Shown here piece after piece: positions 1 to 11,345 of a stretch of DNA of 64,000 bases. The stretch covers positions 1,054,001 through 1,118,000 of the forward strand of contig OZ017749.1 in NCBI GenBank assembly GCA_963969365.1. Reading direction: 5' to 3'. The notes under the pieces were generated by a model. That model was given only the letters and a program-made list of their open reading frames with translations, was not told where the DNA came from and searched no databases. Each line of letters opens with the position of its first letter. The stretch's first letter is position 1. This DNA is from Asterochloris sp. CNOR1. Lineage: Eukaryota; Chlorophyta; Trebouxiophyceae; Trebouxiales; Trebouxiaceae. The position numbers and the translations under genes are program-made.

Positions 1-7
1 TCTGCAG

Positions 8-3000
8 GTCGAAGGAAATTGAAGAGATGTTGCACAAGGCAAGGAGGGCGCGCCAGAACCGGAAGAAGAAAGGCAAGCCAGGTGCGGCAGCGGGCCTCCT
101 ATCTGCCTTCCTGATGTCTGAACCATTCTGACTACGCTCCAGAGTCCATACCCCATTTGTGAGAGGCTGTGGCTGCACTAGGGCATTGCTGCAGAGGGCT
201 GCGCCTTCCTGAGTCCAGTAAGCAAGAAATACCAGTTCAGGACAGCAAGTGCTCTCTAGGCGCCAGTAACTCCAAGCCGCGGAAGTGGGTTGTAGCAACA
301 GCCCGCTTCCTGACCATGTGCTCAGTGCCAGTCCCAAGCTGGGTCAGCCCATTCTATCTCACCGCTGTGTCACTGGAATGTGGTTTGTGCTGTGCTGTGG
401 CCCTGCAGATTCCAAGAGCTGCAGTTGTGCAGCAAGGTGATGCGTCACCCCAGCTGCCAGTGAGACCGATGTGTGCTGTGCCTGGCCATGCCAGTCCCTG
501 GAGCCCCAAGCTGCACCACCAAAGCAACAGCGCAGCAGTGCAACACCCAGGCTTCCCGCCAGCGAAAAGTATTTAGTGGTCTGCCCGGCTGTGCAGGCGT
601 CAGGAGTCTGAAGCTGCAGCACAGCGGCCTGGCCAGCGTCATTTCAACCACCCTCTGGGCTCTAGGCAGCGCTTGGCTGTGCAGGTGCCAGGGGTCAAGG
701 CCTGCAGCTGCAGTCCATGCATCAACCCAACCGCCGACGACCTATGCCTTCCCCGGCCCTGCAGGCGCCAGGAGCCCAGAGCTGCAGCACCAGAGCGAGC
801 TGGTGGCCGCCTTCCTTGAGAGGACGGCGCTCCTGGCCCGCCCGCTGTCAGAGCGACAGGCCAACGGCACCGTCAAGGCGCCCAGCAGCAATCCCGGCAA
901 GCCGCAGCCGCTGCCGCAGCGGCACCCCCCCTCACGCCTGCACAGTCCCACAGAGCCCGCGCAGCAGAACACTGTCCAGCAGGCTGCCCAGCCTGCCCAG
1001 GCACAGCAGCAGCCCTCGGAGCCCGCCGGGGGAGACGAGAATGGAGGCAGCCTGCCGGCGGAGCCTGTGCCGGCTGAGAGCCCCGAGGCACTGGCCAGGC
1101 AGAGGGCAGAGGAGTACAAGGCGCGGGGCAACGAGCACCACAAGGCGGCCCGCTGGGAGGCTGCCATTGCGGAGTACACCCTGGCCATCGAGACGTGTCC
1201 GGGGGTGGCTGCCTACCATGGCAACAGGCAAGCGGCTTGCATGGGGCTTGCACGTGGCATTGCCCCAATGTGAATGCCAGCATTGTTCCGGTGGGCTGCC
1301 ACGTGTCAGCTGACTGTAGCCAAAGGCCTGGGTTGCACAGAAGCTGCCAAAAGGGCAGCATAGGCAGCGCCCCTGTAGGCCATGCAGAGCCTAAAGAGGC
1401 TGAGCCATCATGCATTGTCTCGCCATCCCGCTCCCCCTCGACTGCGCCCATGTCCTGCAAGCACCAGCAGCAGCACCGACTCCTCATTGTCACAAAAGTG
1501 CATCTCTGCTGTCATGTCTGCCTGCTCCCTGCAGGGGCCGCAGCAGCGCTGATGTGCAAGCAGGACCACCTGGCAGCCCAGACTGCACTGTGCTGTCCTG
1601 TGCTGACCTCTGTCCATCTCCTGCAGGGCTGCCGCAGCTTTGATGTCAAAGCAGTACCGCTTGGCAGCCCAGGACAGTGCCCGCAGCACCCAGATAGATC
1701 CAGCCTTTGTACGAGGTTATGCTCGGGGCGCCAAGGCCATGCTGTGCATGGGGCAGCTGGACGAGGCCACTGCCCTGTACAGGCAGGCAATGGAGGCAGA
1801 CCCCGGGAACACAGGGCTGGCTGCTGAGAGCAGGGGAGTTGAGGTTGTCCGTCAGCATCTGGAAAGCTCGCGGCGCTGCCTGGCAGAAGGGTAGGCTCTG
1901 ACTCCCTGCAGCAACATTGCTGCATAGGGCAAGAGCTTGGCGTTGCCGGCCAGAAGGGTGCATGGCCTGCTGCAGCTGTTTGTGTGGGACATCAGCGTTG
2001 CTCGCACGCATGTTGGGGTGATGTCCACCTGTGTGGTGGGCCAGGAGAGCTGCGTGTGGCTGGTGGGCACACATTGAGCAATCTCATGAGGGAAACCATG
2101 CTGCCCCAAACTGCAATAGACTCCAGCATGGTGAAGGCCTTGACGCCTCTTAACCTGTAGAGACGCTTGCTAGGCGCATTTACGTGCAGCCAGTGGTTGG
2201 CAGGCCGTGTACTGCATCAGAGGCTGCTCAGATGCCCTCCAGTCAGGCTGAGCAGGCTCAGTGGTCACCAGCTACCTGTGCTGGCCCCTGACCCAGCTCT
2301 TGGCCAGCAACTCCCCTTTTCCCCCCTCCCCTGTCCGTGCAGGGACACCCGTCAGGCGCAGTGGCATGCTGACGTGGCCATCCGCGCAGCCAGCCCCCCC
2401 GTGGAGACCGCTGTCATGGCGCGCTGCGAGGCCCTGCTGGCGGGGGGGCGGGCAGCCGAGGCGCTGAGTGAGGTGCGCGGCCTGACCCTGGAGGGCAACC
2501 CCGCCGCCACCGGCGTGCTGCGGCTCAGGGCACGGGCGCTGTACCTGTCAGGTATGGTGGGCTGGCATCAGAGCCAAGCTGGGCACAATCAGTGCAACTC
2601 TGAATGAAGGTGTGCTCCTGCTGGCAGCATGGGCAAGGGGAAGATTCACAATATCATGAAATGCACCTGTGCAGCTCGGGACACCAGTTGCATGTGCGTG
2701 ACATGGGTCTGTGCTTCTGTGCAGGCAATATGGGCATGGCAGAGAAGGTGTACAAGGAGGTACTGCGGCAGGACCCTGACAGCGCGGCAAGCATGAAGAG
2801 CATCAAGCGCATACGCCTCATGCACACAGCCAAGGACGCCGGCAATGAGGCCTTCAAGGTGGGCAGCCTGCGGAGCAGGACCAGGTCACTGGGATTGCGC
2901 GGGTTCCTTGAAGCTGAAAAACAAGGGCACGTAACTGGTGCACACACTGCCAGGGAGGTCATCAAGTTAGGCAGCCGTGAGTAGAGCTTCAGCTCATTGG

Positions 3001-6000
3001 AAGGCATGAGCTCAGAGACAGAAGCCTCAAGGGCAAGCGGCACATTGCCAAGGCAAGAATACGCTCACAGAGATCAGCTCTGTGAGCATGGGCTGAGAGC
3101 AACGAACGGTACATGTGTACGGTGTCCACACCCTTGCTGGGTGAGCAAAGGTTCAGCACCATGGCTTTGCCAGGTGTCCTGACGCCAATTCAGGTCAACA
3201 GGGGGCTCTGCCTGCTGCATGCACGCAGACTGGGCAGAGGCAGCCTGCATGGGGCTGGCCGTTCACTGCACCGCACGCTGTGCGCCCCAATCTGGTCCCG
3301 CCCTGTGCGCTGCAGGCAGGCAAGCTTGAGGAGGCTGCACAGCACTACACCACTGCGCTGGAGGCAGACACCGACCTGAGGACCAGCTTTGTCGCCCAGT
3401 GTGCTTGCAACAGGTGACCTACCAGGAGACAAACTGAGCCTCCTGCGTACCAAGCAGCAGGCTGAGGTCCTGCACTGCATACCGGCTGACAACCCTGTCA
3501 GGTGCTAACTAGGCCGGCACGAAGCCATCATTGTGGCGGCACAAGCTTGGCTGCTTTGCACAGCACGCCAATGCTGCCAGGTTATGCAGTGGGCTGCATC
3601 CTGTGTCCCGTCACACAGGGTGCACGCCACCCAAAACAGCACCTGCGTACGGTGGCCATGCACCAGAAGCTGCATGTGACTCTGGTCGCAGCTTTCTGCT
3701 GGGCTTTTTGTGTTGTACAGTGAGGGGCACCCATGCACCCGCTGCTGCATGCAGCACCTTGCCCAGCGGGTGCCACCATGCTGCCCTCTGGTGCCTGCAG
3801 GGCAGCTGTGCACCTCAAGCTGCGCAACAACGACCAGGCCATGAAGGACGCTGACCTGGCCTGCGAGCTGGACAGCCACTATGCCAAGGCCTACCTGCGA
3901 AGGGCTGCCGCCCACACGGCCCTCGAGCAGTTTGAGGAGGCTGTGCGGGACTATGAGAAGGTGACAGCACTATGGCAGCTGAGGGCATGCATGAACGCCA
4001 GCTGCCCACATCCCCCTTCAGCAAACTACTGTGATTTGAGGAAGATGTGAAGGGCTAAGAGCAGGCCAGGTTGCCAGCATCCACGGCTCGTGGCTTGTGC
4101 GCACATGGCAGCCTTCAAGCAGTTTGACGATGCAGTACAGAGGTATGCAAAGGTGAGGCTGGTCACTGCTCAATAGTGTCTGCGCAGGGCAGCTGCGTGC
4201 ACTGGCAAGGAAACAGGTTGAGGAGGCCGACAGGGGCCATGAGAAGGTGAGGGGCTGGGCCAGATGGCCATCCTGTCTGACGGCAGGCGGGAACATGCGG
4301 CGTTGATAAGCTGCTGGCCTGCCTGCTACCCGGGGTTTGGGCTTGGAGCGGCCGCCTGTTGGTGCGCTGTCAGCAGTCATTCCCAGCAGCCATCTCAGTC
4401 TGCTCTTTGAAGCTGCACCCTGCATAGGGCAGGTGAGTCAGATGTCTCAGTGGAATGCTGCCCTCATTTCTTGAGCCTTCCTGCAGCAAAACAGCATTGA
4501 AGAGTGTGGTGCTTTTTCTGGAGCTGGTTGCCTCACATTGCAGTCCGCCTGGTGCACTGCAATCAGCTGGAGCCAGCATGATGCAGCCAGTTTCTCAGCT
4601 GCCTGTGGTACGAAGCTGCTTGGCCTGTCCGTTGCAGGTGAAGGAGGCCCCGCCTCACTGCTGCTAGTCCCCGAGCCCCCTGCCAAACTCGGTAGATCAC
4701 TTGCTTCACCTCACATCGTGCCTGATGCAGGTAAAGAAGCTGCAGCGTGCGCAACATGGCTGGTCATCAGTAGCTGCCTGTGGAGTGAGAGTACCCGCCC
4801 TAGCTGGTCGCATGTCTGCTGCAAGTGAAGGAGCCTGCGTGGAATTGCTGCCCAACCCAGCCTGGATGCAACCTGCTTGTTCTGACTGGCCTCATGCCTG
4901 ATACAGGTGAAGGAGCTGGAGCCTGAGACAGCCAACCTAAAGGAGATGCTGCGGGAGGCCAAGGTGGCCCTAAAGAAGAGCAAGCGCGTGGACTACTACA
5001 AGCTGCTGGAGATTGATTCAAATGCCAATGAGTTTGAGCTCAAGAGGGCATACAGGTGTGCTGTTGACATCTTGTGTGGCTCCTGCAGCACACAGTCGTG
5101 CTTAAGCAGGCGTACAGATGCACTACTTGCATCATGTGTGGCTCTTGCAGAAGACTGCAGGGGCAGGCCCTCTTCCTTTGCTACTTGTGGGTTTGCCTCA
5201 GCTGTGCGCCAGGCTTTGAACACGGCGTCTGCACAGACCTGGGCAGCAGCGTGTGCAATTAGCTGGCTGGCCTGCCCTCTTGCCTGACTGCTGCAGGAGG
5301 GCTGCTTTCCATCTTCCACTGGGTCAGGCAGCTGCGGGTGACAGAGAACCTGGCAAGCTCCGTTCCTGCCTGCTGCAGGAGGGCTGCTATCATATCCCAC
5401 CACAGCAAGGCAGCTGAGGGAGAGAGGAAGCTTAGGGTCTCCCAGCTGCTGCAGGAAGGATGCCCATGATTTGAATTCTGGCAGGGCAGCGGTGATTGAC
5501 AGGAAGCTAACAAGGTCCTTCCCTGCCTGCTGTAGAAAGGCTGCCCTGAGGTTTCATCCCGATAAGGCAGCCGAAGGGCAGAGGGAAGCCAACGAGAAGC
5601 AATTCAAGTTGGTTGGGGAGGCCAATGCGATCCTGTCTGATCCAGCCAAGCGCCAAAAATATGACGCGGGATGGAATGCGGAGGAGATTGCACAGGTGGG
5701 ATCCACTGCTGATGATTCAGGTGCTGTATGGACTGCCGATGACGTTGGACAGGTCAGCGCCCCCATGGTGCGCTGCTGGTTTAGGCGTTGAGTGAATGCT
5801 CCAGAGATCTGACACGTCAGCCTGCTGATGTAGTGCACTACTGGTCTTGGGTGCTGGCAGGTGGTCCATTCCTCAAGATGGTGCTTGCTGGAGGTGTTGG
5901 TGGGTAGGCCAGCCCTCAGTGTGTTGCTTGCTGAATTGCTGCTGCGTACAACTCAGCTGTTGGGTATATGGTGTGGTACACTTCTTGCTGAGGTGCTGCT

Positions 6001-6462
6001 TGCATAAGTGCGGTTGGTCGCCTTGAATTTATGGCACCGCTGAGAGCAGGTCAGTCGCAATGCAGCACACCGTTTGTTGAGGTTCTGGCAGCGGCCTCTG
6101 CAGTGCAATGCTTACATGCATTGCTGGCACGTGGCTCTGCATGGCTTACACTCCAAGGTGCTGGCAGGCAGGCGAGGATTAGAGAGTTCAATCACCAAGG
6201 TGCTGCCATGTGGTGCAGTTTGTTTGCAGCGCCCCAACATGAATTCAGGGGTCCCTATGCAGACCTCCATCGTGAACTCTGAGTTGGACTGCAGGGCCAT
6301 CCTGCGGGAGAGGGCAGCTGTGGGCATGGTGGAGCAGACATGAGCGACATTCTTGCTCAGATGTTTGCTGGCGGAGGAGGGCCCTTTGGTGGCGGCTCAC
6401 GGGGACACTCCGGCTTTGGAGGGTTCCCAGGCAGCAGCAGTGGGTTCAGGGGCGGCAGCTAA
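8..6462 (+). CDS. TPR/J-domain co-chaperone (DNAJC7/TPR2-like), 5' partial
   Basis: This is probably an Hsp70/Hsp90 co-chaperone that hands clients to Hsp70 through its J domain. Exons I can join with consistent phase: 8-81, 765-1227, 1627-1890, 2343-2551, 2725-2858, 3316-3413, 3801-3960, 4907-5055, 5536-5695, 6295-6462. The first exon holds a basic stretch (RRARQNRKKKGK). The second has a Pro/Gln-rich linker and then TPR helices (EEYKARGNEHHKAARWEAA). TPR motifs continue through YHGNR/AAALMSKQYR, NMGMAEKVYKEVLRQDP and LKLRNNDQAMKDADLACELD. The J domain starts at DYYKLLEIDSNANEFELKRA and keeps HPD in RFHPDK, split by an intron just before it. The tail is Gly-rich (MSDILAQMFAGGGGPFGGGS), as in plant DNAJC7 relatives. 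The 1227/1228 junction uses a GC donor. The start codon lies left of the window. Introns carry decayed copies of exon edges, annotated separately. Confidence 0.92.
165..792 (+). repeat. Seven-unit array of degenerate splice-acceptor copies upstream of the exon at 765
   Basis: The intron before the exon at 765 contains about seven related units of 84-96 nt. Each has the form GCNG-GcgcCAGgAgtcc-AAGCTGCAG. Clear units begin near 250, 318, 402, 490, 593, 681 and 761. The last is the real acceptor (CTGCAG/GCGCCAGGAGCCC). Similarity decays leftward. Most units keep a potential AG acceptor, so they look like tandem copies of the intron-exon boundary. Read from the sequence by eye, without alignment software. 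Confidence 0.7.
1227..1232 (+). other. GC-AG intron donor in the TPR/J gene
   Basis: The exon ends CATGGCAACAG and the intron begins GCAAGC at 1228. It ends CTGCAG at 1626. Only this junction restores the TPR reading frame (HGNR then AAALMSKQYR) with a split AG/G codon. The nearest GT would not preserve the TPR helix. Confidence 0.8.
4084..4247 (+). repeat. Two decayed copies of the preceding TPR exon's 3' end, each with a GT donor
   Basis: The real exon ends at 3960 with GAGCAGTTTGAGGAGGCTGT...TATGAGAAG/GTGACA. In the following intron 4084-4152 reads AAGCAGTTTGACGATGCAGT...TATGCAAAG/GTGAGG (peptide AAFKQFDDAVQRYAK). The next copy at about 4180-4246 starts CTGCGCAGGGCAGCTGCGTG and ends CATGAGAAG/GTGAGG. 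All three have a GT donor at the same place. The second copy cannot stay in frame throughout, so these are more likely decayed duplicates than exons, though the first could be an alternative exon. Confidence 0.75.
4619..4940 (+). repeat. Four-unit tandem array of an acceptor plus exon start (about 90 nt period)
   Basis: The J-domain exon starts at 4907 with ACAG/GTGAAGGAGCTGGAGCC. The same boundary is repeated upstream at 4638 (TTGCAG/GTGAAGGAGGCC), 4731 (GATGCAG/GTAAAGAAGCTG) and 4825 (CTGCAA/GTGAAGGAGCC). Spacings are 93, 94 and 82 nt. Each unit also shares flanking text such as CCTGAT or GCCTG before the AG. Three of the four keep an AG acceptor. Confidence 0.8.
5056..5535 (+). repeat. Intron in the J domain with repeated CTGCAGGAGGGCTGC units
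   Basis: The intron between AYR and KAALRFHPDK contains recurring motifs resembling the downstream exon start (CTGTAGAAAGGCTGCCCTGAGG). Copies include CTGCAGGAGGGCTGCTTTCC near 5293 and CTGCAGGAGGGCTGCTATCA near 5375. Each follows CTGCCTGCTGCAG-like text, so the same acceptor-echo pattern is seen. Confidence 0.6.
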
Positions 6463-7285
6463 GGCCCGTCCCCTGCTTCTGAGCGCTTGTCATTACCTTG
6501 CTGCGACTCAGCTGCCTGGACGCACCAGCTGGCTGGCCCTCTGCCAGCTGGCTGTGACGTTTCCAGGCTTGGCAGCATGGTGTATCGATTCCAGACTCGG
6601 CACCATGGTGCCCTGGCCGCTTTTTGTGTCCTGATGTTGCTCTTCGCAGCCAGAGTGACAAACACTTCAGCAGCTCCCCTCACAGCGTCTGTCTCTGTTG
6701 GCAGAGTGACAAGCTCCTCAGGCGCTTGATGCGCAATGCGACTCAACCACCAGGCTAACTCTCTGCGCAGACATATATGTGGCCTGGCATGCTGCTCAGT
6801 TCATGACTGGTGACATCGATTGGTGTACCAAATTGTTTTGTCATGTGCTTGCTGACAAGCTGCCCACTGCTGACACACATGAGGATGTTAGGCATAGCTT
6901 CATAACGCCGGTGATTTGGTGCTCAGTCAGTGAATTGATCCACTGTGTTTCCGGCAGTACTTCGAAGCTTTGCTTGGCAACTGACAGTATGGCTCATGTG
7001 GCTGTTTACAGTGCTGGCACTCTAAATTTGCACAGTTGATCCCTGTTCCATCTGACACTCCCTCCCTCACTTCACTTCAGCAAACAGCACCTTAGCATGG
7101 TGAGCTCTGTTGATGTTCATCCAACATTTAACAAACGCAGGTGGCGTCAGTTGTGATCCAAGGGCCTCTTGGAATGAACACAAAGCTGTTGTTCCACCAA
7201 ATGGTTGTAGCCAGCCTGACAATACATGGACACCGACCGTGACATACAATATATTAGCATGCCACAATGGCAATTGCTAACAAGT
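6463..7285. other. Convergent intergenic region (3' UTRs)
   Basis: This is the space between the stop codon of the TPR/J gene on the plus strand and that of the SUGP1-like gene on the minus strand. It is noticeably more AT-rich toward 7000-7285 than the flanking coding DNA. I see no conserved gene, no tRNA and no TGTAA-type poly(A) signal. It most likely holds the two 3' UTRs. Confidence 0.6.
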
Positions 7286-10200
7286 CTAGTAATAACTCTT
7301 TCTGGGATTCCCAAGTGGGTTGGGCCTGTGCTTGTATCCCAACATCATTCTCTTGCGGTATTGTTCAAACGCATCATCGTCTGCAGTCAAGAAATCAAGA
7401 GATAATGATGACGACATGGAGTTTCAGGTCCTAGGCGCCCAACTGCTTGCCATGGCTCTGGGCAGTGCATGCCATGCACAACACAGGCAGATCAAACAGT
7501 GGGAAACCCCAAAAGCCCATCATTGTGCATACCCTCCCAGCCTCGCTGATCAAGTCAGGGGATGTGTAAGAGAACACCTCTGATGAGGTGACCATTACCT
7601 TCATTAATCTGCCCGTGCTGCTCTGCTCCAAGGCCACGCTTTTCCGACGAGGCCCCACTAGCAGCAATGGGAGCTGCCATCCCTGTTGCTGAGGCTCCAA
7701 GTCCACTGCCCTCTTTCCACCCCATCTTGGACAGCAGCCTACATGGCAGGGATGCGCCTCTAACATCCGTCTTGGCACCCCTGGCTTGCAGCAGACAAAT
7801 GGCTGGCACGCCTCAGGAGTTGCATGAACCTGCCAATGCCACACTGCCGCTTAACTGCGCAGTCCTGAGCAAGACAGGAGAGGTGCCACTTGTGGGCCCA
7901 GTGATGTGCAGCAGAAGGAGGCAGCTGCATCACGGACATATGCCTCTCCGGCAAGTAAGCTGCCAGACGCACTTGTGACCAACGTTGTCAGCCTGGATCC
8001 TGCTCTGCTGCTCAAGCTGTGCTGCCTGAGCCTGGTCGGCAGCGTTGCCTGACTTGGCCAGCACCTTTGCCAACTCCTCTTGAGGAATGAAATCCTGGAG
8101 GTGCAGCAAAAGCGCATTAGTGCAATAGTCACACAGAAAAGGCCTGATGGAGAGTGTCCTGCAAATGCAATCTAAGTGCGCAAGCGCCAGACATCGCCCC
8201 AGGTGGATGAATGTAGGATGGACATCTCGAAAGTGGTGCAGGAATATGCTGCAAGTGCAGCTTGAGAGGTGAAATTTTACAGAAGCACCATGACAAAGCC
8301 CCGGGTGCAGCCATGAGCAAGTGTGGAGCAGTGGACCACATACCTGCCTGCCAGCAGCACAATGGTGTCCCAGAGGACAGCGTGGTGCTCAAACAACACT
8401 CAAGCCCCACCTGCATGTGGTGGCCTCGGGTGCCATCCTGCTTGTACACAGCCTTGACTGTCCGCCTGTCATACGCATTCTCGTTCAACAGGGCCACCTT
8501 CTGCTCCCGTTCTGCCTCCGCTCTGCACAGCGCCCATGCCGTCTCAGGATCACAACCACTCCATTGACACTCGGCACAGTGCACAGGCCTGTGCACTCCT
8601 CCATGAACATCATCGACCTAGATGTCCTCAGGGCACAGCCCAGAGCAATAGCTCGAGATTATGAAGCAGTAGGGCAGTGGGTGCAGCACAACACCAGTCC
8701 TGCCTGGGTGCCTCAAGCCGGTCTAGAGTTCTGAGGAGAACAGCTTGAGCCTTTGACTCCATACTGACTAGACAGGGTGGCTGAGATTCCCTGCTCCCAC
8801 TGAGCAGCGCTCTCTCTCCACAACGCATGGGGCTGAGACCAGCCAGCAAACCCTTTGGCAAGGCACACGGCAATTTCCTGAGGCTAAAGCACTGCGTGCT
8901 ATTGCTCATCGACATGACTCTTCTGCTGCGAACTTGACAGCTTCCCAGAACCCAGCCTGCTGGTGCCACCTGCAGCATCAGCCCCCAGCTTTTGCTCACC
9001 TGCACCCCATTCATACCGCCAGCTTGACGTCGCTGTAGTGCAGACAAGATTGTGCGCCCACCCTCTTGACATCTCCCCTGATGCACAAACAAGAGATGTG
9101 CCCACCGGCTCTCCTTCTCTGCTGCCATCTGTGCATAGCGCTCCATGGCAGCCACTGGGTCATCATCAGGATCCTGCTTGCCCACCCTGGCCAGTGCCCC
9201 TGGGGGCGCCTCCGAGAACTTGCTGCGGTGGCCTGAGCTGCGGGGTGCTGCTACTACATCTGCTGGTGCAGCAGGAATCGCTGCCAGAGGCCCTGCACAG
9301 CACACTATAGGAGTGGGTGGGCTGCAGGTGGGCAGCATGCTGCACGGGGAGCACAGCACTGTCGTGCTTGCTGCAGCAGCAGTGCATAGCGCAGCACAAT
9401 GGTGATCCAGGGCGTCAGGCGTTGCTGGCGGTCAGCAGCATGCCATCCAGAGCAGGCCTGCAGCAGTGCCAGCCAGTGCCCCTGACAGTGCCTGCCGAGT
9501 GCAGCAGGGACGCAGCTTCGCTGATGGACTACCAGCATGCTGCACAGAAGACACAGGCATCCGTCACAGGCATCCGTCACAGGGCAAGCAGAGGTGTGGT
9601 GAGGTGACCGTGTGGGCAGGCAGCCTGATGCACCTGAAAGGCAGCAGCAGCAGCACTCTGCAGCTTACCTGGAGCTGGCTGCAGGTGTGGCCCCTGCTGC
9701 CACTGTGCACCCTGCTGGCTGGACGCAGCCTGCTGCCAAGGCGCGCACTGCGGCTGCCCCGGCACACCCTGCTGCTGCCAAGTGGCGCCCTGCTGCCCCG
9801 GCGCACCCTGCTGCCACCCCTGTGGTCCCTGCCCAGCAGAGTACTCGGGCTTGACCTCCACCTTCACAGCTGCAGAAGGCTCCTGCTTGGGCACGTGTAC
9901 AGGCCCTGGGTGCTGTTGTGCAGGCAGGGGCTGCGTGCTGGCCTCTGCCCCACCTGCACGACACAGCAGGCCGTTGGGAAGTGCCTGTAAGCTGCCACAT
10001 GTGACATTGTTCACAACATTAGGTGCAGGGTCCTGTGGCAGCCCATCAAACAGTTCTCAAACTGGCAGATGGTGCCTCTGAAGCCCCAACAGTGTGTTCC
10101 TCAAGTAGAGAAGTAACACCTGCAGCCCTGCTCACCCTTGAATTTGCTGATCTGTTGCTCATACCACATGTAGGTGCTGCTGGACGTGTCAAACAGGAAC

Positions 10201-10891
10201 CTGCAGGCAAGGGGCTGGCTGGAACGCGATGCTCAGGCATGAGGGACTCGCATGATCATCTGCGACACATGCAGAACACAGGCGGAGCGCAAGACCTTGC
10301 CCATCCAGATGTCGTCTGCGTGCGACCTGGAGGGAATGCAGGCACAGGCAGAGCACCACGGTTGGCCTGCCTGAAGATGGCCTGGCTGACAGGATGCAGG
10401 CATGGTGGATGGCCCACTTGACTGCAGCCTGGCTGCAGTGAACCACACGCAGAACAGTGCAGGCAGCAGCAAAGCACACAGGAAACACTGCTGGCCCTAC
10501 TTGAAGGGGCCGCCCTCAGGGTTGCGCTGGCGGGTGACATCCTCAAAGTGGCGGCCATTCTTGGCAACAAACTCTGCCAGCTTGATGGCTGCTTTGAGCA
10601 CATCAGGATCCTCTGGAGCCGCTGGCGCCACGCTCACTGTGCAGCACAGCTCAGTGCCCCGTTAGCTTTCATGTGGAGGTCTGCCTAGCATGCTGCTGCG
10701 GCAAGAATGCTGTAGCCTCGCGCATGGAACAGGCAGCAACCTGACAGATTTGCATCTGTACGCTGGCGTTTTGGCTGTGAGGTGTCCTCGTCATCACTCT
10801 CTGCCTGGAAAGCGGCCAGAGAGCGGGCTTTGGTCTTGCCAGCAGTTCCAGTTTTTCCCAGGCCAAAGGCGAGTCCACCCTTGATAGGCAT
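7286..10891 (-). CDS. SUGP1: SURP and G-patch domain splicing factor (SUGP1/SF4-like)
   Basis: This is a nuclear spliceosome-associated protein; the family acts around branch-site recognition and DHX15 activation. Exons on the minus strand: 10891-10741, 10636-10501, 10200-10136, 9953-9669, 9292-9106, about 8558-8411, 8094-7973, 7738-7599, 7380-7286, all phase-consistent. The protein starts [15 protein letters not shown]. The SURP domain runs from [20 protein letters not shown] through [19 protein letters not shown] to [11 protein letters not shown] Gln/Pro-rich linker follows, then [29 protein letters not shown] and [19 protein letters not shown] form the pre-G-patch and G-patch. The C-terminus ([20 protein letters not shown]...YY) matches the plant family closely (Arabidopsis At3g52120 type). 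The acceptor at 8558 is non-canonical in context and is the least certain junction. Confidence 0.94.
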
Positions 10892-11345
10892 GTCAGGGGT
10901 CCTGTCTCTGCTGATGCTGCGGTGCGACGCCCACGAGATGACGATGATCTGTAGGGCCCCCAGCTGTGGCCTGCACTCAGGTCAAAGATTTGCAACTCAT
11001 GGCTCATGCTCTTCCCCACAGCATCCAGTGCTTTGCAAGCAGGCCACCTGCACAGCCACACCTCCATCCAGGCCTTCCCAGGTCGCCCACATGCAGCCTG
11101 CACCAACGGCGCAGCCTGGTTGTCACGGCATCTCATGACAAAGGAGCTGTCTCAGTCCAAGATGTGTCTCAGTCCCAGCAGGCAGCAGGTGCACAGGCAG
11201 CTGAGTGGCCATTGGCACATCCTGCTCCGCTGCAGCAGCTGCCAAAGCTTGAGCCCCTGGATGGTGCGTAGCTCAAAAGTATTGCAGTTCTGCACATATC
11301 ACTGACCCCACCACCAAAGCTGGAGACTCCACCTTCATGCTGTAG
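10892..11345. promoter_or_regulatory. Divergent region between the SUGP1-like gene and the phosphatase gene
   Basis: The SUGP1-like start codon is at 10891 on the minus strand. The next clear plus-strand coding exon begins near 11346. The interval must hold the SUGP1 promoter and the promoter plus missing 5' exon(s) of the phosphatase. An open stretch around 11140-11270 could be a 5' exon, but I cannot choose a start or frame with confidence. Confidence 0.45.

Noticed and set aside
473-764. Extension of the TPR/J exon upstream of 765 as one long exon
   Set aside because: The frame is open, but the sequence is the acceptor-echo array, and the phase from the exon at 8-81 fits a start exactly at 765.
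4084-4152. The AAFKQFDDAVQRYAK segment as a genuine extra TPR exon
   Set aside because: No convincing acceptor AG was found just upstream in phase, and the main exon already joins directly to 4907. It is kept as an echo, with alternative use possible.
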